DNA from: Roseomonas sp. AR75
Lineage (GTDB): Bacteria; Pseudomonadota; Alphaproteobacteria; Acetobacterales; Acetobacteraceae
Reading direction: 5' to 3'
NCBI RefSeq assembly: GCF_005222815.1
Contig: NZ_STGB01000002.1
Location: 806,001 to 870,000, forward strand
DNA length: 64,000 nt
Part shown: one piece after another, positions 18,614 to 29,427 of the stretch
Layout: every line of letters begins with the position of its first letter
How positions within the stretch are numbered: the first letter of the stretch is position 1
Translations under genes and position numbers: made by a program
Notes under the pieces: generated by a model
The model's input: only the letters and a program-made list of their open reading frames with translations
What the model was told of the DNA's origin: nothing
Database searches by the model: none

Positions 18614-19423
18614 ATGCAGGCCGACGACCCGTTTGAAAGCCCAATGCTGTTGCTAAAATTTACCGAAATCACACTGAGCGATTTCGATGCAGCGTGCGCG
18701 GAATTCTGTTCAAATAGCCACTACGACGTTGTAAAACGCTCTGATCGGAGTGGGAGAATTGAGTTTTATTGCCGCTTTTCTAAAGCAGAAACAAGTCGGT
18801 TGAGGATTCTAGCATACCGTGCAATCACCGATTTACGGCATGCTCTTGATCAAACCTTTTGTGCTGCCGCGAAGATCGGTGGATGCAATAATGTCAAGCG
18901 TCTGTATTTCCCTTTTGGCAGGACGCGACGAGATATGGAAAATCAGATTGCGGACCGCTGCAAGAACGTTGACGCAATGCTTCTCGATTTCGTGCGTCAA
19001 TGCGAGCCTTACGAAGGAGGAAACGAGGCTCTCTACAGTCTCGCTACGCTATCCGGTGCAGCCAAACACCAAAAGCTGATCACGGTTACCAGAAGCGCCG
19101 AAGGGTTCATCCTGGACGGGTCGCAATTCTCCGTCATCCAAGGTCCGGCGACTTTGGGCTCATCGGTTTGGAACCCGAGTAGAGATGAACTCAAGATACT
19201 TACGATTGAGCCTGGGGGATTGTTTGAAGGGAACATCAAAGACGCCCTCAAGCCTCGCTTGCATGTGGTTCTGGGGACGGGAGAGCCGCCGCTGTCTGGG
19301 CCTGCGCCGGCCGCCCTGCGCGCGCTTTCAGAAGTCGTACAGCGTGTTGTTGCTGGTATGGTAGAGGAGGCAACGCGAATAGCGCTCGTTCATACGCCTC
19401 GGCCACCTAGCCCGCTTAAGTGA
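18614..19423 (+). CDS. Conserved hypothetical protein, island cargo
   Basis: 269 residues without signal peptide or membrane helix. Recognisable landmarks are ILAYRAITDLRHALDQTFCA, VKRLYFPFGRTRRDMENQI and EPYEGGNEALYSLATLSGAAKHQKLI. The order 'LRHALDQ - LYFPFG - PYxGGxxxLYxLxxLxxxxKHQ' is a pattern I associate with a widespread family of uncharacterised proteins in genomic islands. The codon use (more A/T at third positions) differs from the chromosome. It is a candidate accessory or defence gene by position only. Confidence 0.65.
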   Translation: MQADDPFESPMLLLKFTEITLSDFDAACAEFCSNSHYDVVKRSDRSGRIEFYCRFSKAETSRLRILAYRAITDLRHALDQTFCAAAKIGGCNNVKRLYFPFGRTRRDMENQIADRCKNVDAMLLDFVRQCEPYEGGNEALYSLATLSGAAKHQKLITVTRSAEGFILDGSQFSVIQGPATLGSSVWNPSRDELKILTIEPGGLFEGNIKDALKPRLHVVLGTGEPPLSGPAPAALRALSEVVQRVVAGMVEEATRIALVHTPRPPSPLK

Positions 19424-19528
19424 GCGATGGTTCTACGTGTCATCCGGGACCAGCCGCATTATCGAGCGCCTATAGAGAACAACGAAGGGGAGCACGAACC
19501 GGACTCCCGCCGCGCTGCGCTACGCGCA

Positions 19529-21098
19529 TCATATCGGCGTCAGGGGAGATTTAATTTTTTCGACAACTTCCACGAGCTTGTCTGGCATTCCTCGAAAGCC
19601 CTTGCCATAGCCAGCGCCGGCGTTGCGAGGATTGTAGTGCCCAAGAATGGCGTCCTGCGCTTCCGCGTCGCTCCCCCGGAGCTGGTCCTTCACCCAATGG
19701 CGCCAGGAGTGAGCGGGCGCTTTCTTTGGATCGGTTATCTTCACCTTGCTGCGCATCCATCGTCCTAACTGCGTCTGCGCTGGCGTGTCGCGCCTGCCGT
19801 GCGGGTCGGGCTTGATACTCGGAAAGAGGGGACCATCCGGGTTAGGAGGGAGTGACGCCACGTAATCTAGAAAGCCTTCGGCGATGAGCGCGGAGTGAAG
19901 CGGAATCATTCTCTGGAATTCTTCGTTCTTCCCCGCGCGGGCATCTGTCGGGACGATATCGAGGATCTGCAAGGCTTTGTCAGTGTGAACATCGCCCCGA
20001 CGAAGTTCCGCGATTTCACCGATGCGCGCTCCCGTGAAACACATGAGCCAGGGCGCCCACCGAAGCCAGCCGCTTTCCTCGCGCGCTGATGTCAGTATGC
20101 GGCGCGCCTCATCGTCGCCATACTTTACGCGAGGCGGAGGACCGCGACGCGGGGCCTTCGGTGCAATGTCCTTCCACGGGTTACTTGTGAACCGCTTTTG
20201 TCGGACTCCCCAATTGAAGACAGCGCCCGCTGCAAGCACGTCGTCCTGCACGGTGCCTGTATTGCGACCTTCGTCCATGCGGGCTTGCACGAAACGGCGC
20301 GCATCGTCGTCGGTGATGCGGCGCAAATCGTCATAGCCGAGAATGCGCGCGATCTGCCGGAAGGTCGCGCCATACTTTTTCGCGGTCGCCGCGCTGATCC
20401 CCTCATGCCTTGCGTAGTCTGTCAGGATGGTCTCGGCCGGGAGTGGCGCCGTCGCCTCCGCCGGCAGAATGGCGATACCTTTCTGGTGGTGCTCTGCAAA
20501 ACCTTCCTTCGGGAATCCCATGGAGGCGAGTTCGCGCACTATATTCGGTGAGCAACGCCTCGCGATGCTGCCGCTCGCGCTCACTCATCTCGCGCCCTGG
20601 TCGTAGGTTGACCCGTGCCATGCTGAGGCGCGCTAGAAGGCGGCGCATCGCTTGTTCTGGCGTGTTCGGATCGTACAGAACGGCGGCGCTGTCTTTGCCG
20701 TTCCTCACGTAAACGGTCGACCTTGCTTCTTCGCGGCCCAGCAGCCCATTCGCTAGGTCTACAACGCCACGGCGCTCCATGTCAGATAGCGATGCCAGCC
20801 AAGCCGTGCGAGTGTCTTCGGCGGATGCACGCATGAGTTCGGTACAACGAGACTCATATGCGACGAACGCACGCGATGCGGCGGCGTGCGCATTTGCCAT
20901 GTCCGACGGCTTCAACGGCTTTTGGATCTTGAGGGGGAGCTGGAATGGGCTTTTGGCAAGCTTCGGATGGCGGCGTACCACGTCAGCCGGATAGCGGCGC
21001 TTATAATGCAACCAACCGCCTATCCAGGCGGTGTTCGGCGGGCGCCCGTCTTCGTTGTCGCGACCTGGCATTCGGTCCTCCGACGCAGCGTGTAGCAT
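19529..21098 (-). pseudogene. Tyrosine-type site-specific integrase, frameshifted
   Basis: The first frame (21098 to about 20540) gives the N-terminal arm-binding region (WIGGWLHYKRRYPADVVRRH, ending REALLTEYS). The remainder continues in another frame as RELASMGFPKEGFAEHHQKG through the core-binding domain and catalytic domain to 19529. One extra base near 20540 explains the break (1570 bases in total). Catalytic residues are intact: Arg in TGARIGEIAEL, HxxR in HSWRHW, His in ILGHYN and the nucleophile Tyr in NAGAGYGKGF. The gene sits next to attR, as usual. Unless ribosomes shift frame, integration and excision are lost. Confidence 0.85.
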
Positions 21099-21101
21099 GC
21101 G

Positions 21102-21130
21102 CTGTAGGAGGTTATGTAGGAGGTTCTAGG
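21102..21130. repeat. Putative integrase arm sites, right end
   Basis: Two TGTAGGAGGTT units (CTGTAGGAGGTTATGTAGGA, then GGTTCTAGG) just upstream of the integrase start match the pair at 10887-10919 in sequence, spacing and orientation. They overlap where the integrase promoter should be, so integrase binding could also regulate its own gene. Confidence 0.6.
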
Positions 21131-21180
21131 ACCGGCGCCAACGCAGAACGCCCAAATATCAGTGATTTGGGGGTAAGCCG

Positions 21181-21255
<75 letters not shown>

Positions 21256-21387
21256 GGACCGGGCCGGAAACGGGCCGGTTCCTAGCGGGTTAGGGGGGGC
21301 GCCGCAACCCCCTCGTCCCCGGCCCCGCGCTTGCACCCGCATCGGGCGCATGCCTAGCATCGGCGTGAGGAAGGAAACGGAGACTCC

Positions 21388-22442
<1,055 letters not shown>

Positions 22443-22446
<4 letters not shown>

Positions 22447-23276
22447 CCGACGTGCTGGCCATTCCGCCGGAAGCGCTCGGCCGCGGGACGCGCATCGCGG
22501 TGCGCGTGGTGCCGGACATGCCGGCGCTGACCCTGGCCTTCGCGGAGGCGCTGCTGGCGGAGTACCGCGCGGCCAAGGCGGCGGGGCGCGGGACGGTGGT
22601 GTTCATCATCCCCGTCGGGCCGGTGGGGCAGTACGACGTGCTGGCGCGGCTCTGCGCCGAGCAGGACGTTTCGCTGGCGGACCTGCTGATGATCGGGATG
22701 GACGAATACCTGACGCCAGCGGGCGACCGGATTCCGGAGACGGATCCCCTCTCTTTCCGCGGCCACATGCGGCGGCACATGACGGCGCTGATGCCCGCGG
22801 GCCGCGCCCCGCGCATCGTCTTCCCCGACCCGCATGCGCTGGACGAGATCCCACGCCTGATCGCGCGGCATGGCGGCGTGGATGTCGCCTTCGGCGGCGT
22901 CGGCATCGCCGGCCACATCGCCTTCAACGAGCCGCCCGAGCCTGGCGAGATCGTCGACGTCGAGGCCTTCGCGCAGCGCCCGACGCGCGTGCAGCGCCTG
23001 ACGCGGGAGACGCGGACCATCAATTCCGTCACCGCGACGCGCGGCGCCATCGACCTGATCCCCGAATACGCCGTGACCGTGGGGATGCAGGAGATCCTCG
23101 GCGCGCGGAAGCTGCGGCTCTTCCTCAACCGCATCTGGCAGACGGCGATCGTGCGGAAGATGCTGCATGGCCCTGTGACGCCGACCGTGCCTGCCAGCTA
23201 CGCGCAGCGCCATCCCGATTGCGCGCTGGTTGTGACGGAGGAGGTCACCCGCATGCCGGGGGCGACGCTGGCATGA
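22443..23276 (+). CDS. NagB-like sugar-phosphate isomerase/deaminase, altered active site
   Basis: 277 residues with the glucosamine-6-phosphate deaminase fold. MIGMDEYL (Asp87) and FGGVGIAGHIAFNEP (His158, Glu163) correspond to the E. coli NagB active site. However, the position of NagB Asp141 is Ala156 here (G-I-A-G-H instead of G-x-D-G-H), and the phosphate loop GxSTP is replaced by PVGPVGQY (residues 57-64). It may act on an unphosphorylated or differently modified amino sugar, or catalyse another isomerisation. The start overlaps the ATPase gene by four bases. I would not call it a true NagB. Confidence 0.75.
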
Positions 23277-24310
23277 TGCGCGTCGCGCTGATCGGCTACG
23301 GCGCCTGGGGCAGGCACCACGCCCGCGCGCTGGACGAGGCGCCTTCCGCGGAGTTGGTCGCCGTTGTCGCGCATGGCACGGCCAGCGCGGCGGAGGCAGC
23401 ACGCGACCGGCCGGGCATCGCGGTGCATCGCGATCCCGCGGAGGTGCTTGCCGATCCCGCGATCGAAGCGGTGGTCATCGCGGCCCCGAACGCGCTGCAT
23501 GCCGGGCTCGGCCTGGCGGCGCTGCGCGCCGGCAAGCACGTGCTGCTGGAAAAGCCGATGGCGCTGACGCTGGCGGATTGCGATGCGCTGGTCGCCGCGG
23601 CGCAGGCCAGCGGCCGCGTGCTGACCATCGGGCATGAGCTGCGCGTCTCCACGCAGTGGGGCCGCATCAAGGCGCTGATCGAGGAAGGCGCGATCGGCGC
23701 ACCGCGTCATGCCAGCTTCTCGCTGTTCCGCTTTCCCTACCGCACCGGCTCCGGCAATTGGCGCTACGACCTTGGCCGCGTCGGCTCCTGGATCCTCGAG
23801 GAGCCCGTGCATTTCTTCGACCTGCTGCTGTGGTACGGCGAAAGCTGGGGGCGCCCGGTCGCGCTGCGCGCGATCGCTTCCGGCGATCCGGCGATGCCGA
23901 ACGCGCTGGCCGTCACGCTGCGCTTCGCGGGCGGGCAATTCGCCACGCTGAACACGGTGGTCGGCGGCTTCGAGCATCACGTCGCGCTGCATGTCATGGG
24001 CGATGGCGGCGCCGTCCGCAGCCTGTGGTCCGCCGCGATGGACCGCAGCTTCGCGCCGATGGCGAGCCTGCAGATCTTCCGCGGCCGCGCTCAACCCGGC
24101 GAACAGGCGGAGGTGCTGCCGCTCGGCGAGAGCGGCGAGGTATTCGAACTCGTCACCCAGGCCGAGCAGGCGGTGCAAGGCTTCCGGGCCGGCCGCGCGC
24201 TGGTGACACCGGAAGCCGCGCGCGACGCGGTGCGCTGCTGCCTGCTGGCCGAACGCTCCGCCCGGGAAGGACGCGAGATTCCGTGGAACGAGGCGGCCGG
24301 CTCGGCCTAG
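23273..24310 (+). CDS. Gfo/Idh/MocA-family oxidoreductase
   Basis: 345 residues. The N-terminal Rossmann fold is clear (VALIGYGAWGRHHARAL), followed by IEAVVIAAPNALHAGLGLAAL and the family motif KHVLLEKPMALTLADCDAL, with the EKP Lys. The C-terminal domain contains SWILEEPVHFFDLLLWY, where the His is the usual catalytic residue. These NAD(P) enzymes oxidise sugars, inositols or sugar acids. The ATG overlaps the previous stop (ATGA). In this operon it most likely oxidises the imported carbohydrate. Confidence 0.9.
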   Translation: MMRVALIGYGAWGRHHARALDEAPSAELVAVVAHGTASAAEAARDRPGIAVHRDPAEVLADPAIEAVVIAAPNALHAGLGLAALRAGKHVLLEKPMALTLADCDALVAAAQASGRVLTIGHELRVSTQWGRIKALIEEGAIGAPRHASFSLFRFPYRTGSGNWRYDLGRVGSWILEEPVHFFDLLLWYGESWGRPVALRAIASGDPAMPNALAVTLRFAGGQFATLNTVVGGFEHHVALHVMGDGGAVRSLWSAAMDRSFAPMASLQIFRGRAQPGEQAEVLPLGESGEVFELVTQAEQAVQGFRAGRALVTPEAARDAVRCCLLAERSAREGREIPWNEAAGSA

Positions 24311-24362
24311 GCTGCGCGACGACGACCGCCCCGGGACGGGCGGCAGGGAGAAGGAACGGACC

Positions 24363-25610
24363 ATGCTTGCTCGGCGTACGCTTCTGAAGGCCTCGGCGGC
24401 CATGCCCGCCGCGCTCGCCGCCCCGGCCATCGGCCAGACGGCGCGGCGCATCAGCTTCCTGACCTGGAACATCATCGACCAGGAGCCGCTGATCCGCGGC
24501 TGGATCGAGAGCTTCCAGCGCGCCAATCCCGGCGCCGAGGTGGAATGGCTGGACAAGAAGGGTCCGGAGCTGCCGGCCTTCTACCAGACGCAGCTCGCCG
24601 CCGGCACGCCGCCCGACGTCATCAACACGCAGGGCGCGCTGTGGATGGAATACGCCGCCAACGGCGCGCTGATGGACATGACGCCGCGTCTGGCCGCCGA
24701 ACCCGCGGTGAAGAACCGCTTCAACGCCAACTACCTGTCGAACTGGACGCTGGAGGGCAAGAACTGGATGCTGCCCTTCTACATCACCAAGACGCTGCTG
24801 TTCTACAACAAGACCATGTTCCAGCGCGCCGGGCTGAGCGGACCCCCGCAGAGCTTCGACGACATCCTCGCCCACGCCGGCAAGATGGCGCAGGGCGATG
24901 CCACGGGCTTCCTGACGCTGAACTTCGATTGGCTCTACTGGCCGCTCTTCGCCATGAACGGCGTGAACCTGCTGACGCCCGATCTCAAGCGCCCGGCCTT
25001 CAACACGCCGAAGGCGATCGAGGTGGTGGAGAAACTGGCGCGGGCCTCGGACAACGGCGCGATCAACAAGATCTCCTGGACCGGCCGTTGGGTGGAGCCG
25101 AACGGTGCCTTCGCCGCCGGCAATGTCGGCATGCTGCACGCCCACAGCCCGGCCTATTTCTTCATCCGCGGCCAGGGCAACTGGGTGAATGCCGAGACGC
25201 TGGGCGTGGCGCATGCGCCGGGCAACTTCTCCACGCCGAACAGCCACGGCCTCGGCGTCTCCAAGGGCTCGCGCAACCCCGATCTCGCCTGGGCCTTCGT
25301 CAAGCATGTCACGGCCAACGAGCAGGCCGGGCAGCTTGCGACGCAGCGGCGCATCCTGACGGGCAACACGCAGGTGGACGAGGCGCTGCTGGCCTCGCTG
25401 CGCACCGCCGATCCGCTGGTCTATGAGGTGCTGAAGACGCAGATCGAGCACACCGACAAGATGGTGGGCAACTGGCCCATGCCGCAGGATGCGCGCGTGA
25501 AGGAAGCCTTCTGGCCGGAACTGCAGAGCGCCCTGCTCGGCCGCAAGACCGCGCGCCAGGCCCTGGCCGATGCCGAGCGTCGCGTGGCCCGGGAACTCTC
25601 GCGCGGGTGA
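24363..25610 (+). CDS. ABC transporter sugar-binding protein (family 1)
   Basis: 415 residues. The Tat-like signal (MLARRTLLKASAAMPAALAA) leads into RISFLTWNIIDQEPLIRGWIESFQRANPGAEVEW, the typical beginning of family 1 extracellular solute-binding proteins. Later come PDVINTQGALWMEYAANGAL and YYLFYNKTMF-like LLFYNKTMFQRAGL. It captures a sugar or polyol for the permeases that follow. A GAAGGAAC ribosome site lies upstream. The 52-base gap to the previous gene is the largest in the operon, so an internal promoter is possible. Confidence 0.92.
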   Translation: MLARRTLLKASAAMPAALAAPAIGQTARRISFLTWNIIDQEPLIRGWIESFQRANPGAEVEWLDKKGPELPAFYQTQLAAGTPPDVINTQGALWMEYAANGALMDMTPRLAAEPAVKNRFNANYLSNWTLEGKNWMLPFYITKTLLFYNKTMFQRAGLSGPPQSFDDILAHAGKMAQGDATGFLTLNFDWLYWPLFAMNGVNLLTPDLKRPAFNTPKAIEVVEKLARASDNGAINKISWTGRWVEPNGAFAAGNVGMLHAHSPAYFFIRGQGNWVNAETLGVAHAPGNFSTPNSHGLGVSKGSRNPDLAWAFVKHVTANEQAGQLATQRRILTGNTQVDEALLASLRTADPLVYEVLKTQIEHTDKMVGNWPMPQDARVKEAFWPELQSALLGRKTARQALADAERRVARELSRG

Positions 25611-26563
25611 GCGCGGCGCGTTCGACACTGCCGCCGGCCCCGGTCCGGGCCGGCGGAAGCACGGGATGGTGGGGGCGCAAGCGCACGCGGCAGGGGGCGA
25701 TGATCCTCTGCTTCCTGCTGCCCTCGCTGGCGATCTTCCTGATGTACCGCGTGATCCCGCTGGGCTGGAACGCGGTGCTGTCCTTCCAGTCCTGGTCGCC
25801 GATGCGCCCTGCCCGCTGGGTGGGCTTCGAGCACTACGAGGAGATGCTGTTCTACGACGACATCTTCTGGACAGCGCTGTGGAACACACTGATCTGGATC
25901 AGCGCCGCGCCGCTGGCGATCGTGCTCGCGCTCGGCATCGCGCTGCTGGTCAATTCCGACCTGCGCGGCGCGTCCGTCTACCGCACCATCGTCTTCCTGT
26001 CCTATCCGCTGATGACGGTGGCGGTCGGCATCATCTGGCGCTGGATGTACGACGAGCGTGGCGGCTTCATCAACTGGGCGCTGCGCAGCGCCGGCATCAT
26101 CGACAAGCCGCTGGGCTTCCTGCAGTCCTTCGACCTGGCGATGCCCAGCGTCATCCTGACCGACATCTGGCAGGTGATCGGCTTCTACATGATCATCCTG
26201 CTGACGGGACTGCAGCAGATCCCGCAGCACCTGTATGAGGCCGCGCGGGTGGATGGCGTGCCGCGCCATGCCGTGTTCCTGCACATCACCCTGCCGATGC
26301 TGCGGCCTGCGCTGTTCCTCTGCGCCGTGATCGGGTTGCTCAACAGCTTTACCAGCTTCGACCTGGTCTATGTGATGACCAATGGCGGCCCGGGCCATGC
26401 GACGGAGCTGCTGGTGACCTACATCTACAAGCTGGGCTTCGGGCAGACCAAGTTCGACTACGCCGCGGCCGTCACCGTGGTGCAGTTCCTGCTTCTCCTG
26501 GTGCTGACCTTCCTGGCGAACCGGCTGGCTGGCGGCAATGCCGGCGCGGTGGAGAAGGAGTGA
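25607..26563 (+). CDS. Sugar ABC transporter permease (MalF/UgpA type)
   Basis: 318 residues with six predicted membrane segments, the first MILCFLLPSLAIFLMYRVI. The EAA loop coupling it to the ATPase is EAARVDGVPRHAVFLHITLPMLRPAL. It starts inside the last codons of the binding-protein gene (GTGA overlap, GTG start). It pairs with the following gene to form the inner-membrane channel. Confidence 0.93.
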   Translation: MSAARSTLPPAPVRAGGSTGWWGRKRTRQGAMILCFLLPSLAIFLMYRVIPLGWNAVLSFQSWSPMRPARWVGFEHYEEMLFYDDIFWTALWNTLIWISAAPLAIVLALGIALLVNSDLRGASVYRTIVFLSYPLMTVAVGIIWRWMYDERGGFINWALRSAGIIDKPLGFLQSFDLAMPSVILTDIWQVIGFYMIILLTGLQQIPQHLYEAARVDGVPRHAVFLHITLPMLRPALFLCAVIGLLNSFTSFDLVYVMTNGGPGHATELLVTYIYKLGFGQTKFDYAAAVTVVQFLLLLVLTFLANRLAGGNAGAVEKE

Positions 26564-27375
26564 TGCAGCGCGGCTTCCCCTGGGCGCGCCACGCGGTGCT
26601 GGTCGTCGTCAGCGCCCTGATGCTGCTGCCGTTCTACTGGGTGCTGAAGACAGCCATCACCGACGAGAACATCTACGCCTATCCGCCGCGGCTGCTGCCG
26701 CAGGACCCGCATCCCTACAACTTCGTGGATGTCTGGTACCTCATCCCCTTCCCGCGCTACCTGCTGAACAGCATCATCGTCTCCGTCCTGGCCGTGGTCG
26801 GCAACGTCGTGCTGAACGCGATGGCGGCGTATGCGCTGACGCAGAATTTCCGCGCGAAGAAGCTGGTGATCCTGCTGCTGCTGTCCTGCATGCTGATCCC
26901 CTTCCAGGCAACCATCATCCCCGCCTACCTGATCACCGCGCGCATCGGGCTGCTGAACACCTATCTGGGCCTGGCGCTGCCGCTGATCTCCACCATCGTC
27001 TGCATCTTCATCTACAAATCCGCCTTCGAGGCCGTGCCGCGCAGCCTGGTGGAGGCTGCGCGGATGGACGGGCTGTCGGAATGGCGAATCATCGCGCATG
27101 TGCTGCTGCCGCTGTCGCGCCCGGCCATCGCGACGAACGTGATCCTGGCCTTCATCTGGTCCTGGAACAGCTTCATGTGGCCGCTGATCATCACCCGCGA
27201 CGCAGACATGCAGACCCTGCCGCTGGGTCTCGCGCGCTTCCTCTCCTACATGGAGGACACCACCGGCGCGCTCTACGCCTTCGTCTGCCTGGTGCTGGCG
27301 CCGGGCATCCTGGTGTTCCTGATGGCGCAATCCGCCTTCATCCGTGGCCTCACGCACGGGGCGACGAAGGGATGA
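26560..27375 (+). CDS. Sugar ABC transporter permease (MalG/UgpE type)
   Basis: 271 residues, six membrane segments, beginning WARHAVLVVVSALMLLPFYWVLKTAI as MalG-type permeases do. The EAA loop is VEAARMDGLSEWRIIAHVLLPLSRPAI. The ATG overlaps the previous stop by four bases. Complete set: ATPase 21388, binding protein 24363, permeases 25607 and 26560. Confidence 0.93.
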   Translation: MMQRGFPWARHAVLVVVSALMLLPFYWVLKTAITDENIYAYPPRLLPQDPHPYNFVDVWYLIPFPRYLLNSIIVSVLAVVGNVVLNAMAAYALTQNFRAKKLVILLLLSCMLIPFQATIIPAYLITARIGLLNTYLGLALPLISTIVCIFIYKSAFEAVPRSLVEAARMDGLSEWRIIAHVLLPLSRPAIATNVILAFIWSWNSFMWPLIITRDADMQTLPLGLARFLSYMEDTTGALYAFVCLVLAPGILVFLMAQSAFIRGLTHGATKG

Positions 27376-27761
27376 GCGCATCGCGCCGCAGCCTGCATCC
27401 CTGGCTGCTCTCCCGCTGGGTGATCGTGCCCGCGGTGCTGCTGATGCTGGTGTTCGGCTGGAACGTGAACGTCGCCATGAACGCAACCGGGGAGGTACGC
27501 GGCCAGGTGGTGGACGCGACCGGCCAGCCCGTCCCGAATGCGACGGTGCAACTGTTCGAGCGCAGCTTCGTGGTGAACACCGAGAAGCAGCGCGCAACGA
27601 CCGGCCCCGATGGCCGCTTCCGCTTCGAGGGCAATGCCAGCCACGCAGTGCAATTGCAGGCGGAAGCACCGGGCATCGGCAAGTCGGAGCGGCGCACGCT
27701 GCGCCTGCTGTTCCGCGCGCAGGACGCCGACCTTCCCGAACCGCTGGTGCTGAATCCATGA
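27372..27761 (+). CDS. Membrane-anchored carboxypeptidase-regulatory-like domain protein
   Basis: 129 residues. One N-terminal membrane helix (WLLSRWVIVPAVLLMLVFGWNV) is followed by a periplasmic beta-sandwich of the CarboxypepD_reg type (GEVRGQVVDATGQPVPNATVQLFER, TTGPDGRFRFEG). Such domains bind carbohydrate or protein. It overlaps both neighbours by four bases, so it is a translationally coupled part of the transporter operon, which is unusual. It might present substrate to the binding protein or stabilise the permease; this is inference. Confidence 0.7.
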   Translation: MSASRRSLHPWLLSRWVIVPAVLLMLVFGWNVNVAMNATGEVRGQVVDATGQPVPNATVQLFERSFVVNTEKQRATTGPDGRFRFEGNASHAVQLQAEAPGIGKSERRTLRLLFRAQDADLPEPLVLNP

Positions 27762-28528
27762 CATCCGGTCGCACGCGCCTGATCCTGCTCGCCGGCGATC
27801 CCATCGGCCATACCAAGGGCTATGCCGAGTACGCCGCAGCCATAGAAGCGGGCGGTCATGACTGCGCCTATCTGCCGGCGCATATCCCCGCGGGGCGCCT
27901 GCCGGACTTCCTCTCGGGCGTTGTGCATCTGCGCAACCTCGCGGGCGTGGTCTGCACCATCCCGCACAAGCAGGATGCGGCACGAATCGGCCGCTGCGAC
28001 ACCGCCGCGCGGCGCTCAGGCAGCGCCAATATGCTGCGGCCGGATGGCGCCGGCGGCTGGGAAGCCTCCCAGGTGGACGGTGCCGGCTTTCTCGCCGCGG
28101 CCAGTGCGGCTGGCCTTCCCATCGCGCGGCGCCGCGTGCAGCTGCTGGGTGCCGGTGGTGCCGGCCGGGCGGTTGCCATGGCGATTGCCAGTGAAGCGCC
28201 GGCGGCGCTCGCGATCCACGATCCCGATGCGGCCCGCGCTGCATCCCTCGTCGCTGCTGTCGCCGCCGAATTCCCGAAGGTCGCCGTGCATCACGCGCTT
28301 GGCGCAAGCGAGCTGCTGGTGAACTGCTCGCCCCTCGGCATGGGCAGCGACGACCGCCTTCCCTGCGACCCGTCGCTGATCCCTGGATTCGTCTATGACG
28401 TGGTGAACCGCGCCGACACGCCCTTGATGGTCGCGGCACGCGCGCGCGGCGCCGTTGCCGACCATGGCTATTCGATGATGGCGGCGCAGATCCCGCTGGT
28501 GCTCCGCTGGATGCTGGAGCGCGCATGA
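27758..28528 (+). CDS. Shikimate-dehydrogenase-like (AroE family) protein
   Basis: 256 residues. The substrate domain carries LLAGDPIGHTKGYAEY, where AroE normally has the two Ser of NPIxHSxSP; here they are His-Thr-Lys-Gly. The catalytic Lys (GVVCTIPHKQDAA) and Asp (ASQVDGAGF) are kept, and the NADP domain has VQLLGAGGAGRAVAMAI. The missing Ser pair and the catabolic operon suggest a quinate-like or other hydroxy-acid dehydrogenase, not the housekeeping AroE. It is coupled by four-base overlaps to both neighbours. Confidence 0.75.
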   Translation: MTSGRTRLILLAGDPIGHTKGYAEYAAAIEAGGHDCAYLPAHIPAGRLPDFLSGVVHLRNLAGVVCTIPHKQDAARIGRCDTAARRSGSANMLRPDGAGGWEASQVDGAGFLAAASAAGLPIARRRVQLLGAGGAGRAVAMAIASEAPAALAIHDPDAARAASLVAAVAAEFPKVAVHHALGASELLVNCSPLGMGSDDRLPCDPSLIPGFVYDVVNRADTPLMVAARARGAVADHGYSMMAAQIPLVLRWMLERA

Positions 28529-29427
28529 GCCCCGCCTTGCGATTGCTCGGCCTGCCCGAGGACGCACGCGTGGTGATCCTGCATGCCGACGATGTCGGCA
28601 TGTGCCACGGCGCGAACCGAGCCTTCCTTGATCTTGCGCGTGCCGGCCGGATCGACTGCGGCAGCGTCATGGTGCCGTGCCCCTGGTTCCCGGAGATCGC
28701 ACGAGCCGCGGCCGCCGATGCCTCGCTCGATCTCGGGGTGCATCTGACGCTGACCAGCGAGTGGTACCGCTATCGCTGGGGGCCCGTCGCGGTGCGCAGC
28801 GCGGCGTCCGGGCTGATGGATGCCGACGGCTATTTCCATCGCGACTGCCTTGCTTTGCGGCGCAACGTGGATGCCAACGCCGCGGAGGCGGAGATGCGCG
28901 CGCAGCTGGAGCGTGCGCTGTCCGCTGGCATCGACGTGACGCATCTGGACACGCATATGGGCGCGGCGCTGGTGCCGGAGCTTCTGGCTGCCACGCTGCG
29001 CATCGCGCGCGACCACCGGCTGCCGCTGCTGCTGCCGCGGGACCTGTCCAGCTATCTCGGCCTCCTCCGCCTGGGCGAGGTCGATCCCGGCCCCTATGCC
29101 GAGGCTGTCGCGCAACTCGATGCCGCAGGCCTGCCGGTGATCGACCGCTTCGCGATGACGCCCGGCGTGTCGCTGGCGGAAACCGAGGCGGCCTATGCCG
29201 CTCTGGTCACGCCGGCCGCGCCCGGGCTCACCTATGTCGCGCTGCACCCCAACCGCGCCGAGGATCTCGGCGACATCCTGCGCGACCATCCCCGCGCCCA
29301 GACGCATTGGCGCACCGAGGAAGTGCGCCTGTTCGGCAACGGCTTCTGCGACGCCGCCATGCAGCGCGCCGGCGTGCGGCGCCTCGGCATGCGCCGCCTG
29401 CGCGACCTCCATCGCGCCGCGGATTAG
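28525..29427 (+). CDS. ChbG/YdjC-family carbohydrate deacetylase
   Basis: 300 residues. The YdjC metal motif HADDVGMCHGANRAF (His20, Asp22, Asp23) is near the N-terminus, followed by LDLGVHLTLTSEWYRYRW and DVTHLDTHMGAALVPELL with metal-binding His residues. ChbG proteins remove acetyl groups from N-acetylated sugars such as diacetylchitobiose phosphate. Together with the NagB-like protein this points to an amino sugar as operon substrate. The last four bases overlap the convergent SDR gene. Confidence 0.85.
   Translation: MSPALRLLGLPEDARVVILHADDVGMCHGANRAFLDLARAGRIDCGSVMVPCPWFPEIARAAAADASLDLGVHLTLTSEWYRYRWGPVAVRSAASGLMDADGYFHRDCLALRRNVDANAAEAEMRAQLERALSAGIDVTHLDTHMGAALVPELLAATLRIARDHRLPLLLPRDLSSYLGLLRLGEVDPGPYAEAVAQLDAAGLPVIDRFAMTPGVSLAETEAAYAALVTPAAPGLTYVALHPNRAEDLGDILRDHPRAQTHWRTEEVRLFGNGFCDAAMQRAGVRRLGMRRLRDLHRAAD

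Noticed and set aside
19427..19768. 113-codon plus-strand ORF next to the integrase
   Set aside because: Antisense to the conserved catalytic domain of the integrase with no ribosome site or recognisable motif.
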